Source: Aerococcaceae bacterium zg-1292
GTDB taxonomy: Bacteria > Bacillota > Bacilli > Lactobacillales > Aerococcaceae
DNA length: 64,000 bases
Assembly (NCBI GenBank): GCA_016126655.1
Contig: CP065955.1
Coordinates: 665,001 to 729,000 of the forward strand
Direction: 5' to 3'
Shown here: positions 37,081-46,549 of the stretch, piece after piece
Layout: each line of letters starts with the position of its first letter
Numbering within the stretch: position 1 is the first letter of the stretch
Position numbers and translations under genes: made by a program
The notes under the pieces: model-generated
Databases searched by the model: none
What the model was told of the DNA's origin: nothing
Seen by the model: only the letters and a program-made list of their open reading frames with translations

Positions 37081-37234
37081 AGTGTAGCGTTGGTGAATAG
37101 GATTGCGCCGTTGGATAATTTCGTGAGAATGCGCTCGTTCGGTTTTGAATCATTGGATAAAGGCAACAGTGTGTAAGAAGCGCACACAGGTGTCTTTTGA
37201 AGTGGAAGTCGAGGCAACCCGAACGAACCAGAAT
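37081..37234 (+). repeat. Hairpin repeat R6, partly composite (potA leader)
   Basis: A truncated outer head (37081-37118) is joined to a full copy. The basal stem is CGTTCGG/CCGAACG, different from the GGGC/GCCC of the ftsZ copies but still paired. Other stems are TTTTGA/TCGAGG (G-T pairs), AAAGGCA/TGTCTTT and the apical GTGTG/CACAC. It ends at the GGAGAGGAG of potA. Confidence 0.8.
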
Positions 37235-37251
37235 AGGAGAGGAGAGAAGCA

Positions 37252-38340
37252 ATGCAAAATAAATATAGTGTGGTTTTAGAAGGGGTAACAAAGTCGTATG
37301 GTGAAAACCATGTGCTAAAAACCATTGATATGGAATTGGAGAAAGGAAAGTTTTACACATTATTAGGCCCTTCAGGTTGTGGGAAAACAACAATTTTACG
37401 TATTATCGCTGGATTCACTAAAGCATCAAACGGTAAAGTTTTTCTTGATGAGACTGAAGTAACAGATGTTCCAGCCAATCAACGTAAAGTCAATACAGTG
37501 TTCCAAGACTATGCATTATTTCCACATATGAATGTATTTGATAACATTGCCTTTGGTTTAGCCATAAAAAAAATGGACAAAACAACGATTGAGGCTAAAG
37601 TTAAAGAAGTATTGAAAATGGTGCGATTGGATGGCTATGAAAATCGTGATATTAGTGAAATGTCAGGCGGCCAACGTCAACGGGTGGCGATTGCTCGTGC
37701 ATTGGTTAACGAACCTGAAGTGTTACTCCTAGACGAACCATTATCAGCGCTAGATTTAAAATTAAGAACAGATATGCAGTATGAATTGCGTGAATTACAG
37801 CGCCGATTAAATATTACATTCGTCTTTGTTACCCATGACCAAGAAGAAGCATTAGCGATGAGTGACTGGATTTTTGTTATGGATAAAGGTGAGATTGTTC
37901 AATCAGGTTCACCGGTAGATATTTATGATGAACCAATTAACCGTTATGTCGCTGATTTTATTGGTGAAAGTAATATTATTAGTGCCCGCATGGTAGAAGA
38001 TTATAAAGTAGCCTTTGTCGGGAAAGAATTTGAGTGTGAGGATGCAGGGATTCCTAGCGGTGAAGCCGTAGAAGTTGTCATTCGTCCAGAAGATATTGAT
38101 GTTACCACACCAGATAAAGGAAAGTTAGTGGCACATGTTGATACGATGCTATTTAGAGGGGTATTTAACGAAATTATCGCTTATGATGAAGCTGGCAATG
38201 AATGGATGATACATACAACGGATAAAGTTGAAGCCGGGGCAACAATTGGATTAAACTTTGAACCACATGATATTCATGTTATGCGCTTCAACGAATCTGA
38301 GGAAGAGTTTGACGCCCGTTTAGAGCAATACGAAGATTAG
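37252..38340 (+). CDS. potA: Spermidine/putrescine ABC transporter ATPase
   Basis: 362-residue ATPase that drives polyamine uptake through PotB and PotC. Walker [11 protein letters not shown]-loop [10 protein letters not shown], signature MSGGQRQR, Walker [13 protein letters not shown] and a C-terminal TOBE-type domain (about 240-350, [10 protein letters not shown]) are present. First gene of potABCD; potB follows after 11 bases. In many Lactobacillales murB precedes potA, but here ftsZ does. The leader carries a hairpin repeat. Confidence 0.95.
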   Translation: MQNKYSVVLEGVTKSYGENHVLKTIDMELEKGKFYTLLGPSGCGKTTILRIIAGFTKASNGKVFLDETEVTDVPANQRKVNTVFQDYALFPHMNVFDNIAFGLAIKKMDKTTIEAKVKEVLKMVRLDGYENRDISEMSGGQRQRVAIARALVNEPEVLLLDEPLSALDLKLRTDMQYELRELQRRLNITFVFVTHDQEEALAMSDWIFVMDKGEIVQSGSPVDIYDEPINRYVADFIGESNIISARMVEDYKVAFVGKEFECEDAGIPSGEAVEVVIRPEDIDVTTPDKGKLVAHVDTMLFRGVFNEIIAYDEAGNEWMIHTTDKVEAGATIGLNFEPHDIHVMRFNESEEEFDARLEQYED

Positions 38341-38351
38341 GGGGTAAACAA

Positions 38352-39170
38352 ATGAATCAACGAAAAAATCATTTGTTAGCTATCCCATATTATTTGTGGA
38401 TTGCGTTATTTGTTATCACACCGATTTTACTATTGTTTTTTCGCTCGTTTTTAGATACGAATAATCAATTTACCTTAAATAATTACATTCAATTTTTTAC
38501 TTCTGGTAATTATATACGAATGGCAGTGTCATCAGTCTTTTATGCCTTTTTAGTGACATTAGTTACGTTTATGTTTGCTTATCCGATGGCATACTTTTTG
38601 TCTAATACAAAAAATAAACAATTGTGGCTGATGCTGATTATTTTACCGACATGGATTAATTTATTGCTGAAAACATATGCTTTTATCGGTTTGTTGAGTA
38701 AGACCGGTCCGATTAATCACTGGTTGATGAATTTTGGCTTTGGTAGTCAGCAATTACTTTTTACGAATGTCGCATTTTTAATTGTAGCTGCATATATTGA
38801 ATTACCATTTATGTTGTTGCCAATATTTAACTCGATTGAAGAAATTCCTAATAGTTTGATTGAAGCGAGCAATGATTTAGGAGCAACACCATGGGTAACG
38901 ATTAAAAACATTGTATTCCCATTATCAATGCGTGGTGTGCGTAGTGGTGTCCAAGCTGTCTTTATCCCGTCACTATCATTGTTTATGTTAACACGTCTTA
39001 TTGGTGGTAACCGGGTGATTACATTGGGGACTGCTGTTGAGCAACATTTCCTTGTCACTCGCAATCAGGGGATGGGCTCAGCTATTGGGGTTGTCCTATT
39101 AGTTGCGATGTTAATTGTTATGTATGTGACGCGTGAACGACATGATAAAGGGGGAATGCTAGGTGAATAA
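38352..39170 (+). CDS. potB: Spermidine/putrescine ABC transporter permease PotB
   Basis: 272-residue inner permease with six predicted transmembrane helices. The EAA loop EASNDLGATPWVTIKNIVFPLS (ATPase contact) lies near residues 172-194. It overlaps potC by 8 bases, so translation is coupled. RBS AGGGGG before the ATG. Confidence 0.95.
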   Translation: MNQRKNHLLAIPYYLWIALFVITPILLLFFRSFLDTNNQFTLNNYIQFFTSGNYIRMAVSSVFYAFLVTLVTFMFAYPMAYFLSNTKNKQLWLMLIILPTWINLLLKTYAFIGLLSKTGPINHWLMNFGFGSQQLLFTNVAFLIVAAYIELPFMLLPIFNSIEEIPNSLIEASNDLGATPWVTIKNIVFPLSMRGVRSGVQAVFIPSLSLFMLTRLIGGNRVITLGTAVEQHFLVTRNQGMGSAIGVVLLVAMLIVMYVTRERHDKGGMLGE

Positions 39171-39969
39171 AAAATCAATTAAATGGCAAAATATCTACTT
39201 AGTTTTTATGTTTATTGTCTTATATGCACCAATATTTTATTTAGTTATGTACTCCTTTAATGCAGGTGGTAATATGAATGGCTTCTCGGGCTTTACGCTC
39301 GAACATTATCAAACCTTATTTGCAGATACGCGTCTCATGACTTTTATTATCAATACGTTTATTGTGGCAATTTTATCAGCATTGTTTGCGACAATTATCG
39401 GTACATTTGGTGCGATTGCGATTTATTATGCACGGCAGAAGCGACACCGTCAGATACTATTAAATTTAAACAATGTGCTTATGGTAACACCGGATGTTAT
39501 GATGGGGGCGAGTTTCTTAATTTTATTTACGATGTTTATCAAAATAAAAATGGGCTTTATGACGGTATTACTGGCGCACATTGCTTTTAATATCCCAATT
39601 GTAGTATTGATGGTATTACCTCGACTGTATGAAATGAATCCTACCATGATTACGGCAGCGCAAGATTTAGGTGCCACACATGGTCAAACGATTCGTAACA
39701 TTATTTTACCAAGTATTACAAGTGGTATTTTTGCCGGATTCTTTATGGCATTTACCTATTCATTAGATGACTTTGCAGTAACTTTCTTCTTAGCCGGAAA
39801 TGGTTTTAGTACCTTGTCGGTGGAAGTATATTCACGCGCAAGAGCGGGTATAAGTCTAGAAATTAATGCACTTAGTACTTTAATGTTCTTATTGGCACTC
39901 GTTTTAGTGACTGGCTATTATTTCATTCAAGTTAATGAACAACGCCGTAAAGTGAAAGGAGCGATGTAG
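39163..39969 (+). CDS. potC: Spermidine/putrescine ABC transporter permease PotC
   Basis: 268-residue second permease of the polyamine importer, six predicted helices. The EAA loop is AAQDLGATHGQTIRNIILPS (near 163-182). The characteristic SLDDFAVTFF follows. Start is the GTG at 39163 overlapping the end of potB. potD begins directly after its stop codon. Confidence 0.95.
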   Translation: MNKKSIKWQNIYLVFMFIVLYAPIFYLVMYSFNAGGNMNGFSGFTLEHYQTLFADTRLMTFIINTFIVAILSALFATIIGTFGAIAIYYARQKRHRQILLNLNNVLMVTPDVMMGASFLILFTMFIKIKMGFMTVLLAHIAFNIPIVVLMVLPRLYEMNPTMITAAQDLGATHGQTIRNIILPSITSGIFAGFFMAFTYSLDDFAVTFFLAGNGFSTLSVEVYSRARAGISLEINALSTLMFLLALVLVTGYYFIQVNEQRRKVKGAM

Positions 39970-41040
39970 ATGAAACGATTAGTGAATTCAGTCGTTCTTT
40001 TATTAGCAGTAGTTGGTGTGCTCTTTTTCGTTCGTTATCAACTCGAATCAAGTGCTGGTCTAGATAGTGATAAAACAATTGTTTTTTATAATTGGGGGGA
40101 CTATATTGACCCTGAGATTATTAAACAGTTCGAAAAAGAAACGGGATACCGCGTTATTTATGAAACCTATGATTCCAACGAAGCAATGGTGACAAAGGTT
40201 GAACAAGGTGGTACTGCCTATGATTTATTAGTTCCAAGTGAATATATGGTCGAAAGTATGATTAAATCTAATTTATTACAACCACTAAATTATGACTTGT
40301 TACCGAACTTTAAACATATTGATTCTCGCTTTAAAAATCAAGTGTTTGATCCTGAAAATCGTTATTCCATTCCATACTTTTGGGGGACCTTAGGGATTGT
40401 TTATAACAAGGAAGTGATTAAGGAAAAAATTGAACATTGGGACGATTTATGGAACGAAAAATATCGTAATAAAATTTTGTTAATTGATGGTGCAAGAGAA
40501 GTAATGGGGATTGGCTTACAATCTTTAGGTTTTTCATTAAATGAAACAGATGATACTGCATTAACAGTTGCGACTGCAAAAATGAAAGCTTTAATGTCTA
40601 ATGTTATGGCATTGGCAGCTGATGAAATCAAAATGTATGTTGCACAAGGTGAAGCACCGATTGCCGTGACTTTCTCAGGTGAAGCGGCAACTGCGATGGA
40701 AGACAATAAGAATTTAGCGTATGTGGTACCGTCAGAAGGTTCTAATATTTGGTTTGATAATATTGTTATTCCTAAAAATGCACGAAATGTCGAAGGTGCA
40801 CATGCTTTAATCAATTATTTAATGCGCCCTGACATTGCAGCAAAAAATGCAGAATATATCGGTTACGCAACACCGAATAAAGATGCGATACCATTATTAG
40901 ATCCTGAAATTACCGAGGACAAAGCATTTTACCCAAGTGAGGAAACAATGAAACACCTCGAAGTATACCAAGACCTAGGACAAAATAAATTAATCCAATT
41001 CAACGACCGATACCTAGAAGTCAAAATGGAACCACGGTAA
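39970..41040 (+). CDS. potD: Spermidine/putrescine-binding protein PotD
   Basis: 356-residue extracytoplasmic polyamine-binding protein. An N-terminal hydrophobic segment (about 5-22) anchors it; there is no lipobox cysteine, as also in pneumococcal PotD. The mature part begins IVFYNWGDYIDPE, and the ligand region includes YDLLVPSEYM, PYFWGTLGIVYN and FSGEAA. It starts immediately after potC. A single hairpin repeat lies 3' of the stop, then a bidirectional terminator. Confidence 0.95.
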   Translation: MKRLVNSVVLLLAVVGVLFFVRYQLESSAGLDSDKTIVFYNWGDYIDPEIIKQFEKETGYRVIYETYDSNEAMVTKVEQGGTAYDLLVPSEYMVESMIKSNLLQPLNYDLLPNFKHIDSRFKNQVFDPENRYSIPYFWGTLGIVYNKEVIKEKIEHWDDLWNEKYRNKILLIDGAREVMGIGLQSLGFSLNETDDTALTVATAKMKALMSNVMALAADEIKMYVAQGEAPIAVTFSGEAATAMEDNKNLAYVVPSEGSNIWFDNIVIPKNARNVEGAHALINYLMRPDIAAKNAEYIGYATPNKDAIPLLDPEITEDKAFYPSEETMKHLEVYQDLGQNKLIQFNDRYLEVKMEPR

Positions 41041-41047
41041 TAACATT

Positions 41048-41158
41048 GTGCGACAGCGAGCGCTTTGAAATGAACCACTGGAGGAAAATACCGGAGCACC
41101 TCAAGTGCTCCAAGTGTATTGCGAAGTAGACGTCGAGGCAGCCCAAGCGAGCTGATAA
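41048..41158 (+). repeat. Hairpin repeat R7, downstream of potD
   Basis: Uninterrupted copy with apical stem GGAGCAC/GTGCTCC (perfect 7 bp), AATAC/GTATT, and tail GACGTCGAGGCAGCCCAAGCG. It lies between convergent genes, so it is 3' of potD and not a leader. This is the clearest exception to the leader position. Confidence 0.85.
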
Positions 41159-41172
41159 TCGCATCAATATGA

Positions 41173-41210
41173 TAATAAAAGAGAGCGCTGAAATGCGCTC
41201 TCTTTTATTA
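41173..41210. terminator. Bidirectional terminator between potD and popT
   Basis: Perfect 16-bp stem: TAATAAAAGAGAGCGC pairs with GCGCTCTCTTTTATTA, loop TGAAAT, with A and T runs on both flanks so it works on either strand. The minus-strand gene ends within it. Confidence 0.92.
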
Positions 41211-42038
41211 TTTGTACTGGTCTTCCAATTTTGCCATATAAAGACCTAATAAGGCGCCAGCAATACAGCTGATGACACACCATACATATTGTACGAAACC
41301 AAAATTAGCGTAGTCTGTTGGGATGATAACAACCGTTGATGCAATTACAATCCCAAAGATAAAGTGGAAAAACAAACTGTAATAATGCTTAAAGATATAG
41401 GCAATTAATTTAGATAATAAAATGACCGTTGTTAATCCACCTAAACCAATCGGAATTAAGACACTAAGATCCAATGTTTTAAAACCATCCGACATTTGTT
41501 GGTAAAGTCCCATATATAAAATAAAGTTAGAGGGGCTTAATCCCGGAATAAGAATACCTAAGGCGATTAAGGCACCGGAAATAAACCATGTAACAAAGTT
41601 ACCTTGCAATTGTCCTTGGAATAATTGTTGCCCAAATAATAATATTATTAAACCTGCAATAATAGAAATAACCAGAACAATCCAATCTTTAGTTTCGCGA
41701 CCTTGTTTCCCTGTTTCTTGCCATAGCGATGGAGCTGTACCAATAATACATCCAACAAAGAACCAGCGAACGATGGTTTCATAGTTTTCTAATACAAAAC
41801 TAACACCAAATGATAATAATACAATACCAGCGAGGGCCCCGAATCCGACAGGAATAAAGAATAAAACATTTTCTTTAAAATTTTTGGTTATGTTGGATAA
41901 AAATAAGATGATGCGTTCGTACATACCGAAAATCGCAGCGAAAGCGCCACCGCTGACGCCAGGGATAATAAATCCTGATCCGATAAACATTCCTTTAATA
42001 AAGCGAATGAACCAACTTTGTGTCTGTGTTTCTTGCAT
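41208..42038 (-). CDS. popT: DUF368 family membrane protein (PopT-type undecaprenyl-phosphate translocase)
   Basis: 276-residue polytopic protein with eight to nine predicted helices and the two family repeats GSGFIIPGVSGG (near 20) and LGILIPGLSPSN (near 165). DUF368 proteins (PopT) were shown in Staphylococcus and relatives to return undecaprenyl phosphate across the membrane for reuse in wall synthesis; this function is inferred by family. Start ATG at 42038 lies behind AGGAGG on the minus strand; a longer frame to 42125 has no RBS. It is convergent with potD and divergent from ftsW. Confidence 0.85.
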   Translation of the reverse strand: MQETQTQSWFIRFIKGMFIGSGFIIPGVSGGAFAAIFGMYERIILFLSNITKNFKENVLFFIPVGFGALAGIVLLSFGVSFVLENYETIVRWFFVGCIIGTAPSLWQETGKQGRETKDWIVLVISIIAGLIILLFGQQLFQGQLQGNFVTWFISGALIALGILIPGLSPSNFILYMGLYQQMSDGFKTLDLSVLIPIGLGGLTTVILLSKLIAYIFKHYYSLFFHFIFGIVIASTVVIIPTDYANFGFVQYVWCVISCIAGALLGLYMAKLEDQYK

Positions 42039-42501
42039 AATTGCCTCCTGTTTTAGTTCCAATGAGATGAAATGACGTATTACACTATCTGTACGACGCG
42101 CACGCTTAGATGACTTGATGTTCATCGCATCAAAGAATTAGTGCTTCGTATTTATTATTTTTTTATTTATACAGTTACACCTACTCACCGCGATTGCCCG
42201 TGAGTCATTTCAACGTAATCATTGTTGCACGTAGTTCTCGTCTATTATAGTACTGAGCTTATAATGTATATTTGTGTTAACAGACTCAATCTAAATAGAT
42301 ATTACTTGTACTAGTTTAACGATTGTTAAAATGATTATCAAGTAGAATCTAGACGGATTGATAAAAATTACCACAACACAGCTATCTATGCTATAATTAT
42401 AACTGATATTGAGCGGTGAGTATCGATGAAGGTAAGAAGATTTGCAGTAATCAGAATAACGAAGTCCAGCTCAGTAAAAAAATAAAGGAGGCATCAGATG
42501 G
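42039..42501. other. Divergent intergenic region popT/ftsW
   Basis: About 460 bases without a gene. It must hold the popT promoter on the minus strand (not clearly resolved) and holds the ftsW promoter at 42368-42397. TATAAT also occurs at 42260-42265 on the plus strand, and ATTATA at 42244-42249 gives TATAAT on the minus strand, neither with a good -35. A CTCAC/GTGAG hairpin lies near 42183-42212. Confidence 0.5.
42368..42397 (+). promoter_or_regulatory. ftsW promoter
   Basis: -35 TTACCA at 42368-42373, 18-bp spacer, extended -10 TGC-TATAAT ending at 42397. The leader is about 100 bases. Confidence 0.65.
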
Positions 42502-43770
42502 ATGACAGAAGAAAAGATGCCAAATCAATGGATGGATTCTTTAAAATTAGTGAAACGTAAATTTCAAGCGAGTAATTTACTCATTTTTATTTTTATTTAT
42601 TTGTTAATCATCATTGGGATGATTTTTGTTTTTAGTGCGACAATGTATGCCGGTAAAGGTACCGGTGGACGAGCGGTTCCATTCTCATACGTAAGTAAAC
42701 AGTTAACCGGTGTATTTGTAGGTTCTGCCATGATGGCAGTGATGATGTTATTGCCGAATAAATGGTATCGCAGTTTGACATTAATTCAAGTGGTTTTAGC
42801 GGTTGTAGATGTCATTTTGCTCTATACTGCCTTATTTGGTGAAGTAATCTATGGCGCCAGTAACTGGTTTAATCATTTTGGAATTAACTTCCAGCCAGCT
42901 GAGTTGTATAAAGCGACTGTGGCGATATTAGTGGCGTGGCATATGAGTTTTCCAGTAGTACAATGGAGTTTGAAGAAACTCATCAATAATCCCATGCGAT
43001 TGTTAGGAAATCGACGTGGATTAATTTCATTAGGACTGATTATATTTGGTATTCTTGCGATGGCGAAGATGCCGGATTATGGGATGATTATGTTGATTTT
43101 AATTGCCATATTTGTGGCGATTTCGATTAATAAATGGTCGCTTAAACAAAATATTATCTTATATACCTCCGGAGCAGTAGCTTACTACTTATTTTTATGG
43201 CTTGCCAATTTTAAGGCCGCTGATTGGATTAACAGTGAATACCACTTTTTTGTACGACTTGGCATTTTCACCAATCCTTTTATTGACCCATTAAATAAAG
43301 GGTTCCAGTTGATTCAATCCATTGTTGCTGTAAGCCGTGGCGGTTGGCTAGGCAAAGGGATTGGACAAGGTATTACTAAACAACTGAGTTTACCAGAAGG
43401 GCAAAACGACTTTATTTTTGCAATTATGACTGAAGAACTGGGCTTTGTAAAAATTATCGCATTCTTAGTCTTTATGCTGGGTGTCTATTTATATTTATTT
43501 AAACAAGCCCTTGATTGTAAAGATGTATTTCGTAAAAATGTCATCATTGGACTGACCATCATGTTTATTGTACAATCGGTGGTCAATATTGGTGGGGTAC
43601 TTAGTGTGATTCCTTTGACAGGGGTGACCTTACCATTTATTAGCTCTGGTGGTACGAGTATGATGATTAGTATGGCAACAATCGGGATTATTCAAGCAAT
43701 GATTATTCAAGAACGTTTAGCAGTCAATCAAGTGAACGGAAGTGATAATGATGGAAAAGAATTCAATTGA
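42502..43770 (+). CDS. ftsW: SEDS-family septal peptidoglycan polymerase FtsW
   Basis: 422-residue polytopic glycosyltransferase that polymerises lipid II at the septum with the class B PBP FtsI. About ten helices are visible, with the SEDS signatures QPAELYK (near 132), LPEGQNDFIFAI (near 300) and the end block GVTLPFISSGGTSM (near 373). It could be FtsW or RodA; operon with ylbG-rsmD-coaD matches the ftsW position near yla/ylb genes in Bacillus. ATG 42502 is ten bases from GGAGG; a frame starting at 42498 is better spaced but stops after 20 codons. It overlaps ylbG. Confidence 0.9.
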   Translation: MTEEKMPNQWMDSLKLVKRKFQASNLLIFIFIYLLIIIGMIFVFSATMYAGKGTGGRAVPFSYVSKQLTGVFVGSAMMAVMMLLPNKWYRSLTLIQVVLAVVDVILLYTALFGEVIYGASNWFNHFGINFQPAELYKATVAILVAWHMSFPVVQWSLKKLINNPMRLLGNRRGLISLGLIIFGILAMAKMPDYGMIMLILIAIFVAISINKWSLKQNIILYTSGAVAYYLFLWLANFKAADWINSEYHFFVRLGIFTNPFIDPLNKGFQLIQSIVAVSRGGWLGKGIGQGITKQLSLPEGQNDFIFAIMTEELGFVKIIAFLVFMLGVYLYLFKQALDCKDVFRKNVIIGLTIMFIVQSVVNIGGVLSVIPLTGVTLPFISSGGTSMMISMATIGIIQAMIIQERLAVNQVNGSDNDGKEFN

Positions 43771-44119
43771 GTTTAGTTTAATGGAGCGGCAGGCACTTGT
43801 CGTTTGGCTCTATACTTTAAAACAATTAAAGCAAATACGTAAATTTGGACATGTGCAATTTATTAGTAAACGTATGCGTTACGTTATTTTGTATGTCAAT
43901 CGTGAAGATGAAGAAGATACAGTAAAAAAATTGCGTCGCTTGCATTTTGTACAAAAGGTAGAAAAAAGTTACCGTGATGAGATTGATATGACGTGGAAAG
44001 ATGCGATTCCAAATCGTAAAGATAAAGACCACGAAAATCATCAAGAAGAAAGTAGTCAAGAGCCGAATTTTATTCAGACTTTAGTATCCACTTTGCATGA
44101 AAAGGATGCAGGAAAATGA
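43748..44119 (+). CDS. ylbG: YlbG family protein (DUF2129)
   Basis: 124-residue protein whose first 85 residues match the YlbG family: ERQALVVWLYTLKQLKQIRKFGHVQFISKRMRYVILYV. Residues 85-124 are a polar, acidic extension (KDKDHENHQEESSQE) not found in typical 90-residue members. Function unknown. Its start overlaps the end of ftsW by 23 bases (ATG 43748, or 43751), and its stop overlaps rsmD, so ftsW-ylbG-rsmD is a coupled unit. Confidence 0.87.
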   Translation: MMEKNSIEFSLMERQALVVWLYTLKQLKQIRKFGHVQFISKRMRYVILYVNREDEEDTVKKLRRLHFVQKVEKSYRDEIDMTWKDAIPNRKDKDHENHQEESSQEPNFIQTLVSTLHEKDAGK

Positions 44120-44676
44120 GAGTGGTAGCAGGAAAATATGGTAGTCGACCACTAAAGGCAGTACCTGGTAAGAATACACGACCGACCACTGATAAAATTA
44201 AAGAGAGTTTGTTTAGTATGCTAGGCGGCTTTTTTGATGGGGGTACGGTATTGGATTTATATGGCGGCACGGGTGGTTTAGCGATTGAAGCAATATCACG
44301 GGGGATGGATAAAGCCTATATTTGTGAACAGTATCGTCCAGCATTAAAAATTATCGCTGAAAATATAGTGATGACAAAGGAACCAGAACGGTTTATTGTA
44401 TTGGCAGGAAATAATCGGCAACAGTTAGCGCAGTTGGGCGATGTAATATTTGATTTAGTTTTGATTGACCCACCTTATAAGAAGCAAATGATTGAACAAG
44501 ACGTTGAGTGGTTAGCGCAGCATCGACTGATATCAGAAGACACGATAATTTTGTGTGAGACGGATGATGAGACACAATTACCTGACACTCTACTTAATTG
44601 GTACAAGATAAAGTTTAAAACATATGGTAATACACATATTCACGTGTATCAGTATGATGAGACATTGAATGCATAA
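44116..44676 (+). CDS. rsmD: 16S rRNA (guanine(966)-N2)-methyltransferase
   Basis: 186-residue SAM-dependent rRNA methyltransferase. N-terminal MRVVAGKYGSRPLKAVPG, TRPTTDKIKESLF, SAM motif VLDLYGGTGGLAIEA and catalytic LIDPPY are all intact. It overlaps ylbG by four bases (ATGA) and is followed 13 bases later by coaD, the standard rsmD-coaD pair of Firmicutes. Confidence 0.95.
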   Translation: MRVVAGKYGSRPLKAVPGKNTRPTTDKIKESLFSMLGGFFDGGTVLDLYGGTGGLAIEAISRGMDKAYICEQYRPALKIIAENIVMTKEPERFIVLAGNNRQQLAQLGDVIFDLVLIDPPYKKQMIEQDVEWLAQHRLISEDTIILCETDDETQLPDTLLNWYKIKFKTYGNTHIHVYQYDETLNA

Positions 44677-44689
44677 GAGGTGTTTGTAA

Positions 44690-45187
44690 ATGAATAAGCG
44701 AATTGGCATTTTTCCGGGAAGTTTTGATCCATTGACGTATGGCCATTTGGATTTAATTAAGCGTAGCAGTTTATTATTTGATGAATTGATTGTATTAGTA
44801 GCGGTAAATACGAGTAAAAAAGCTTTATTTTCACCAGAAGAAAAGGTTGCTTTGGTTAAAGCGGTGGTTAAAGACATACCGAATGTGACAGTAGAATCTT
44901 TTTCTGATGGATTAGTGGCAACGTATTATCAAGAAAAACAAGCGTCTGCGCTAATTCGCGGCGTGCGAAATGCATTAGACTTTGAATATGAAAGCAATAT
45001 TTCGATTATTAATCGCAAACAACATGAGGAATTGGAGACAATTTTAATGTATGCGAATGAAGAATATCGTTATCTCAGTTCGAGTCTAATTAAAGAAATT
45101 GCATATTTTAATGGTGATATTAGTGAAATGGTACCGCCAATTGTACGACAAGCAATTGAAGAAAAATATCAGCAAATGAGTCGTTAG
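44690..45187 (+). CDS. coaD: Phosphopantetheine adenylyltransferase
   Basis: 165-residue enzyme of coenzyme A synthesis that transfers AMP from ATP to 4'-phosphopantetheine. GIFPGSFDPLTYGHLDLIKR carries the nucleotidyltransferase TxGH motif (TYGH), followed by RGVRNALDFEYE and the ISSSLIKE-like LSSSLIKEIAYFNGD. Cytoplasmic hexamer by family. RBS GAGGTG before ATG. Confidence 0.96.
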   Translation: MNKRIGIFPGSFDPLTYGHLDLIKRSSLLFDELIVLVAVNTSKKALFSPEEKVALVKAVVKDIPNVTVESFSDGLVATYYQEKQASALIRGVRNALDFEYESNISIINRKQHEELETILMYANEEYRYLSSSLIKEIAYFNGDISEMVPPIVRQAIEEKYQQMSR

Positions 45188-45285
45188 ATATTTAATGAAA
45201 TCGGCAGAATACGGTTTGTAAGTGTTTCTTGTTAGTATGTTTCATCATCAACATACTGATTACATAAAATAAAAATCGAAAATGC

Positions 45286-45314
45286 TTGTCAGGGGTAAAT
45301 ATCTATGGTATGAT
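45286..45314 (+). promoter_or_regulatory. Promoter of the cold-shock gene
   Basis: -35 TTGTCA at 45286-45291, 17-bp spacer, extended -10 TGG-TATGAT ending at 45314. The leader of about 100 bases is typical of csp mRNAs. Confidence 0.8.
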
Positions 45315-45422
45315 TAAAACATATTTTTGTAACGGAAGAATAGTCAATAGTAATATATAACGTTTTTAACCAATCGCAGAAATAAATATATACGTGCGCA
45401 AGCACAAAGGAGTACATTATTA

Positions 45423-45623
45423 ATGGAACAAGGTACAGTAAAATGGTTTAATTCAGAAAAAGGTTTCGGATTTATTGAAAGAGAAGGCGCAGCAGATGTG
45501 TTCGTTCATTTTTCAGCAATCCAAGGCGACGGTTATAAAACTTTAGAAGAGGGACAAGCAGTTTCTTTCGAAGTTGAAGAAGGCGCTCGTGGACCTCAAG
45601 CTGCGAATGTGGTTAAAGCTTAA
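45423..45623 (+). CDS. cspA: Cold-shock protein, CspA family
   Basis: 66-residue single-domain OB-fold RNA chaperone. RNP1 KGFGFIE (near 17) and RNP2 VFVHFSAI (near 28) are intact, with [12 protein letters not shown] at the N-terminus. Binds single-stranded RNA and relieves structure in the cold. Strong RBS AAGGAG. The long leader and strong extended promoter suggest high expression. Transcribed alone, with its own terminator. Confidence 0.96.
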   Translation: MEQGTVKWFNSEKGFGFIEREGAADVFVHFSAIQGDGYKTLEEGQAVSFEVEEGARGPQAANVVKA

Positions 45624-45644
45624 TTCTAGTTTGAATTTATTCCA

Positions 45645-45673
45645 AGACACGCTCATGTGAGTGTGTCTTTTTT
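45645..45673 (+). terminator. Terminator after cspA
   Basis: Stem AGACACGCTCA/TGAGTGTGTCT (one G-T pair) followed by six T. Confidence 0.9.
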
Positions 45674-45716
45674 GGTAATAGACGGCAGAAGACAATATCA
45701 ATCATCGTTAATTTAT

Positions 45717-45746
45717 TTGCATAAAAATATTATTATGAAGTATATA
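45717..45746 (+). promoter_or_regulatory. Probable promoter of the RpiR-family gene
   Basis: -35 TTGCAT at 45717-45722, 18-bp spacer, -10 TATATA at 45741-45746. Confidence 0.45.
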
Positions 45747-45801
45747 TTTATAGATAGAGTAAGCATTATTTGATTCAATACTCATTACGAGGAGGTAGCC
45801 C

Positions 45802-46542
45802 ATGTCCTTTTTTGGAAAAATTGATTTCAATAGTTTATCAGATACTGAGAAAGTTTTATATCATTATATGTCAAGCAATATTGAAAAAATCCCTTATATG
45901 CGTATACGGGAAGTGGCAACAGAGTCGCATACTTCTGCTTCATCAGTAATGCGCTTTATTCGCAAACTAGGATTTGGTAGTTATGCAGAATTTAAATTGA
46001 GTGCAAAAACACAACAACCAAGTAATCTTTCAGTATTAAACAGTGAAAATCTCATATCACCAGGGACTTTTGCGAGTAATACAGAATTTGTTCTTCAACA
46101 GATTGCGGAAAAAATGCTAGAGGCTGAAAATGTTATCTTTTATGGAATAGGAGCTTCTGGGACTATTTGTGAATATGCTGCTCGACGGTTTGCGACACTA
46201 GGAATTAATAGTTTTGCTCTGATAGATAACACGTATCCGGTGATTGCAAAATTGCGTAATACGACGGATAATATGATTGTTATTTTGTCAATTTCAGGTG
46301 CAACTAATGAAATTAATGAAATCGTCAATGGTTTTAGGAATTTACCAGATTTTACAATTGTCTCGATAACAAGTAATGCTTCAAGTCAACTTGCGCTCAT
46401 GTCGGATTATGTTTTAGATTATCATGTAGAGCAATGGCGTATTAACTTATATGAAGATTTAACCTCACAAATTCCGGCAATGTTTTTAATTGAAGCACTG
46501 TCTAAAACATTATACAAACTAATTTCTAAAGAAACATTATAG
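45802..46542 (+). CDS. MurR/RpiR family sugar-phosphate-responsive regulator
   Basis: 246-residue transcription factor. The N-terminal HTH_6 domain (about 1-75; REVATESHTSASSVMRFIRKLG) precedes a C-terminal SIS domain (about 95-235; VIFYGIGASG, SISGATNEI), which in this family binds a phosphosugar. It probably controls the beta-glucoside locus that begins 257 bases downstream. The ligand is unknown; a glucoside 6-phosphate would fit the GH1 enzyme next door. Own promoter upstream and strong terminator downstream, so it is transcribed alone. Confidence 0.9.
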   Translation: MSFFGKIDFNSLSDTEKVLYHYMSSNIEKIPYMRIREVATESHTSASSVMRFIRKLGFGSYAEFKLSAKTQQPSNLSVLNSENLISPGTFASNTEFVLQQIAEKMLEAENVIFYGIGASGTICEYAARRFATLGINSFALIDNTYPVIAKLRNTTDNMIVILSISGATNEINEIVNGFRNLPDFTIVSITSNASSQLALMSDYVLDYHVEQWRINLYEDLTSQIPAMFLIEALSKTLYKLISKETL

Positions 46543-46549
46543 AACTAAG

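Noticed and set aside
41208-42125. Longer 305-residue form of the DUF368 protein
   Set aside because: The first 29 residues are polar and precede the AGGAGG site; ATG 42038 is the supported start.
42498-42560. Short frame starting at the ATG best spaced from the ftsW RBS
   Set aside because: It ends after 20 codons. FtsW is read from ATG 42502; a leader peptide is conceivable but unsupported.
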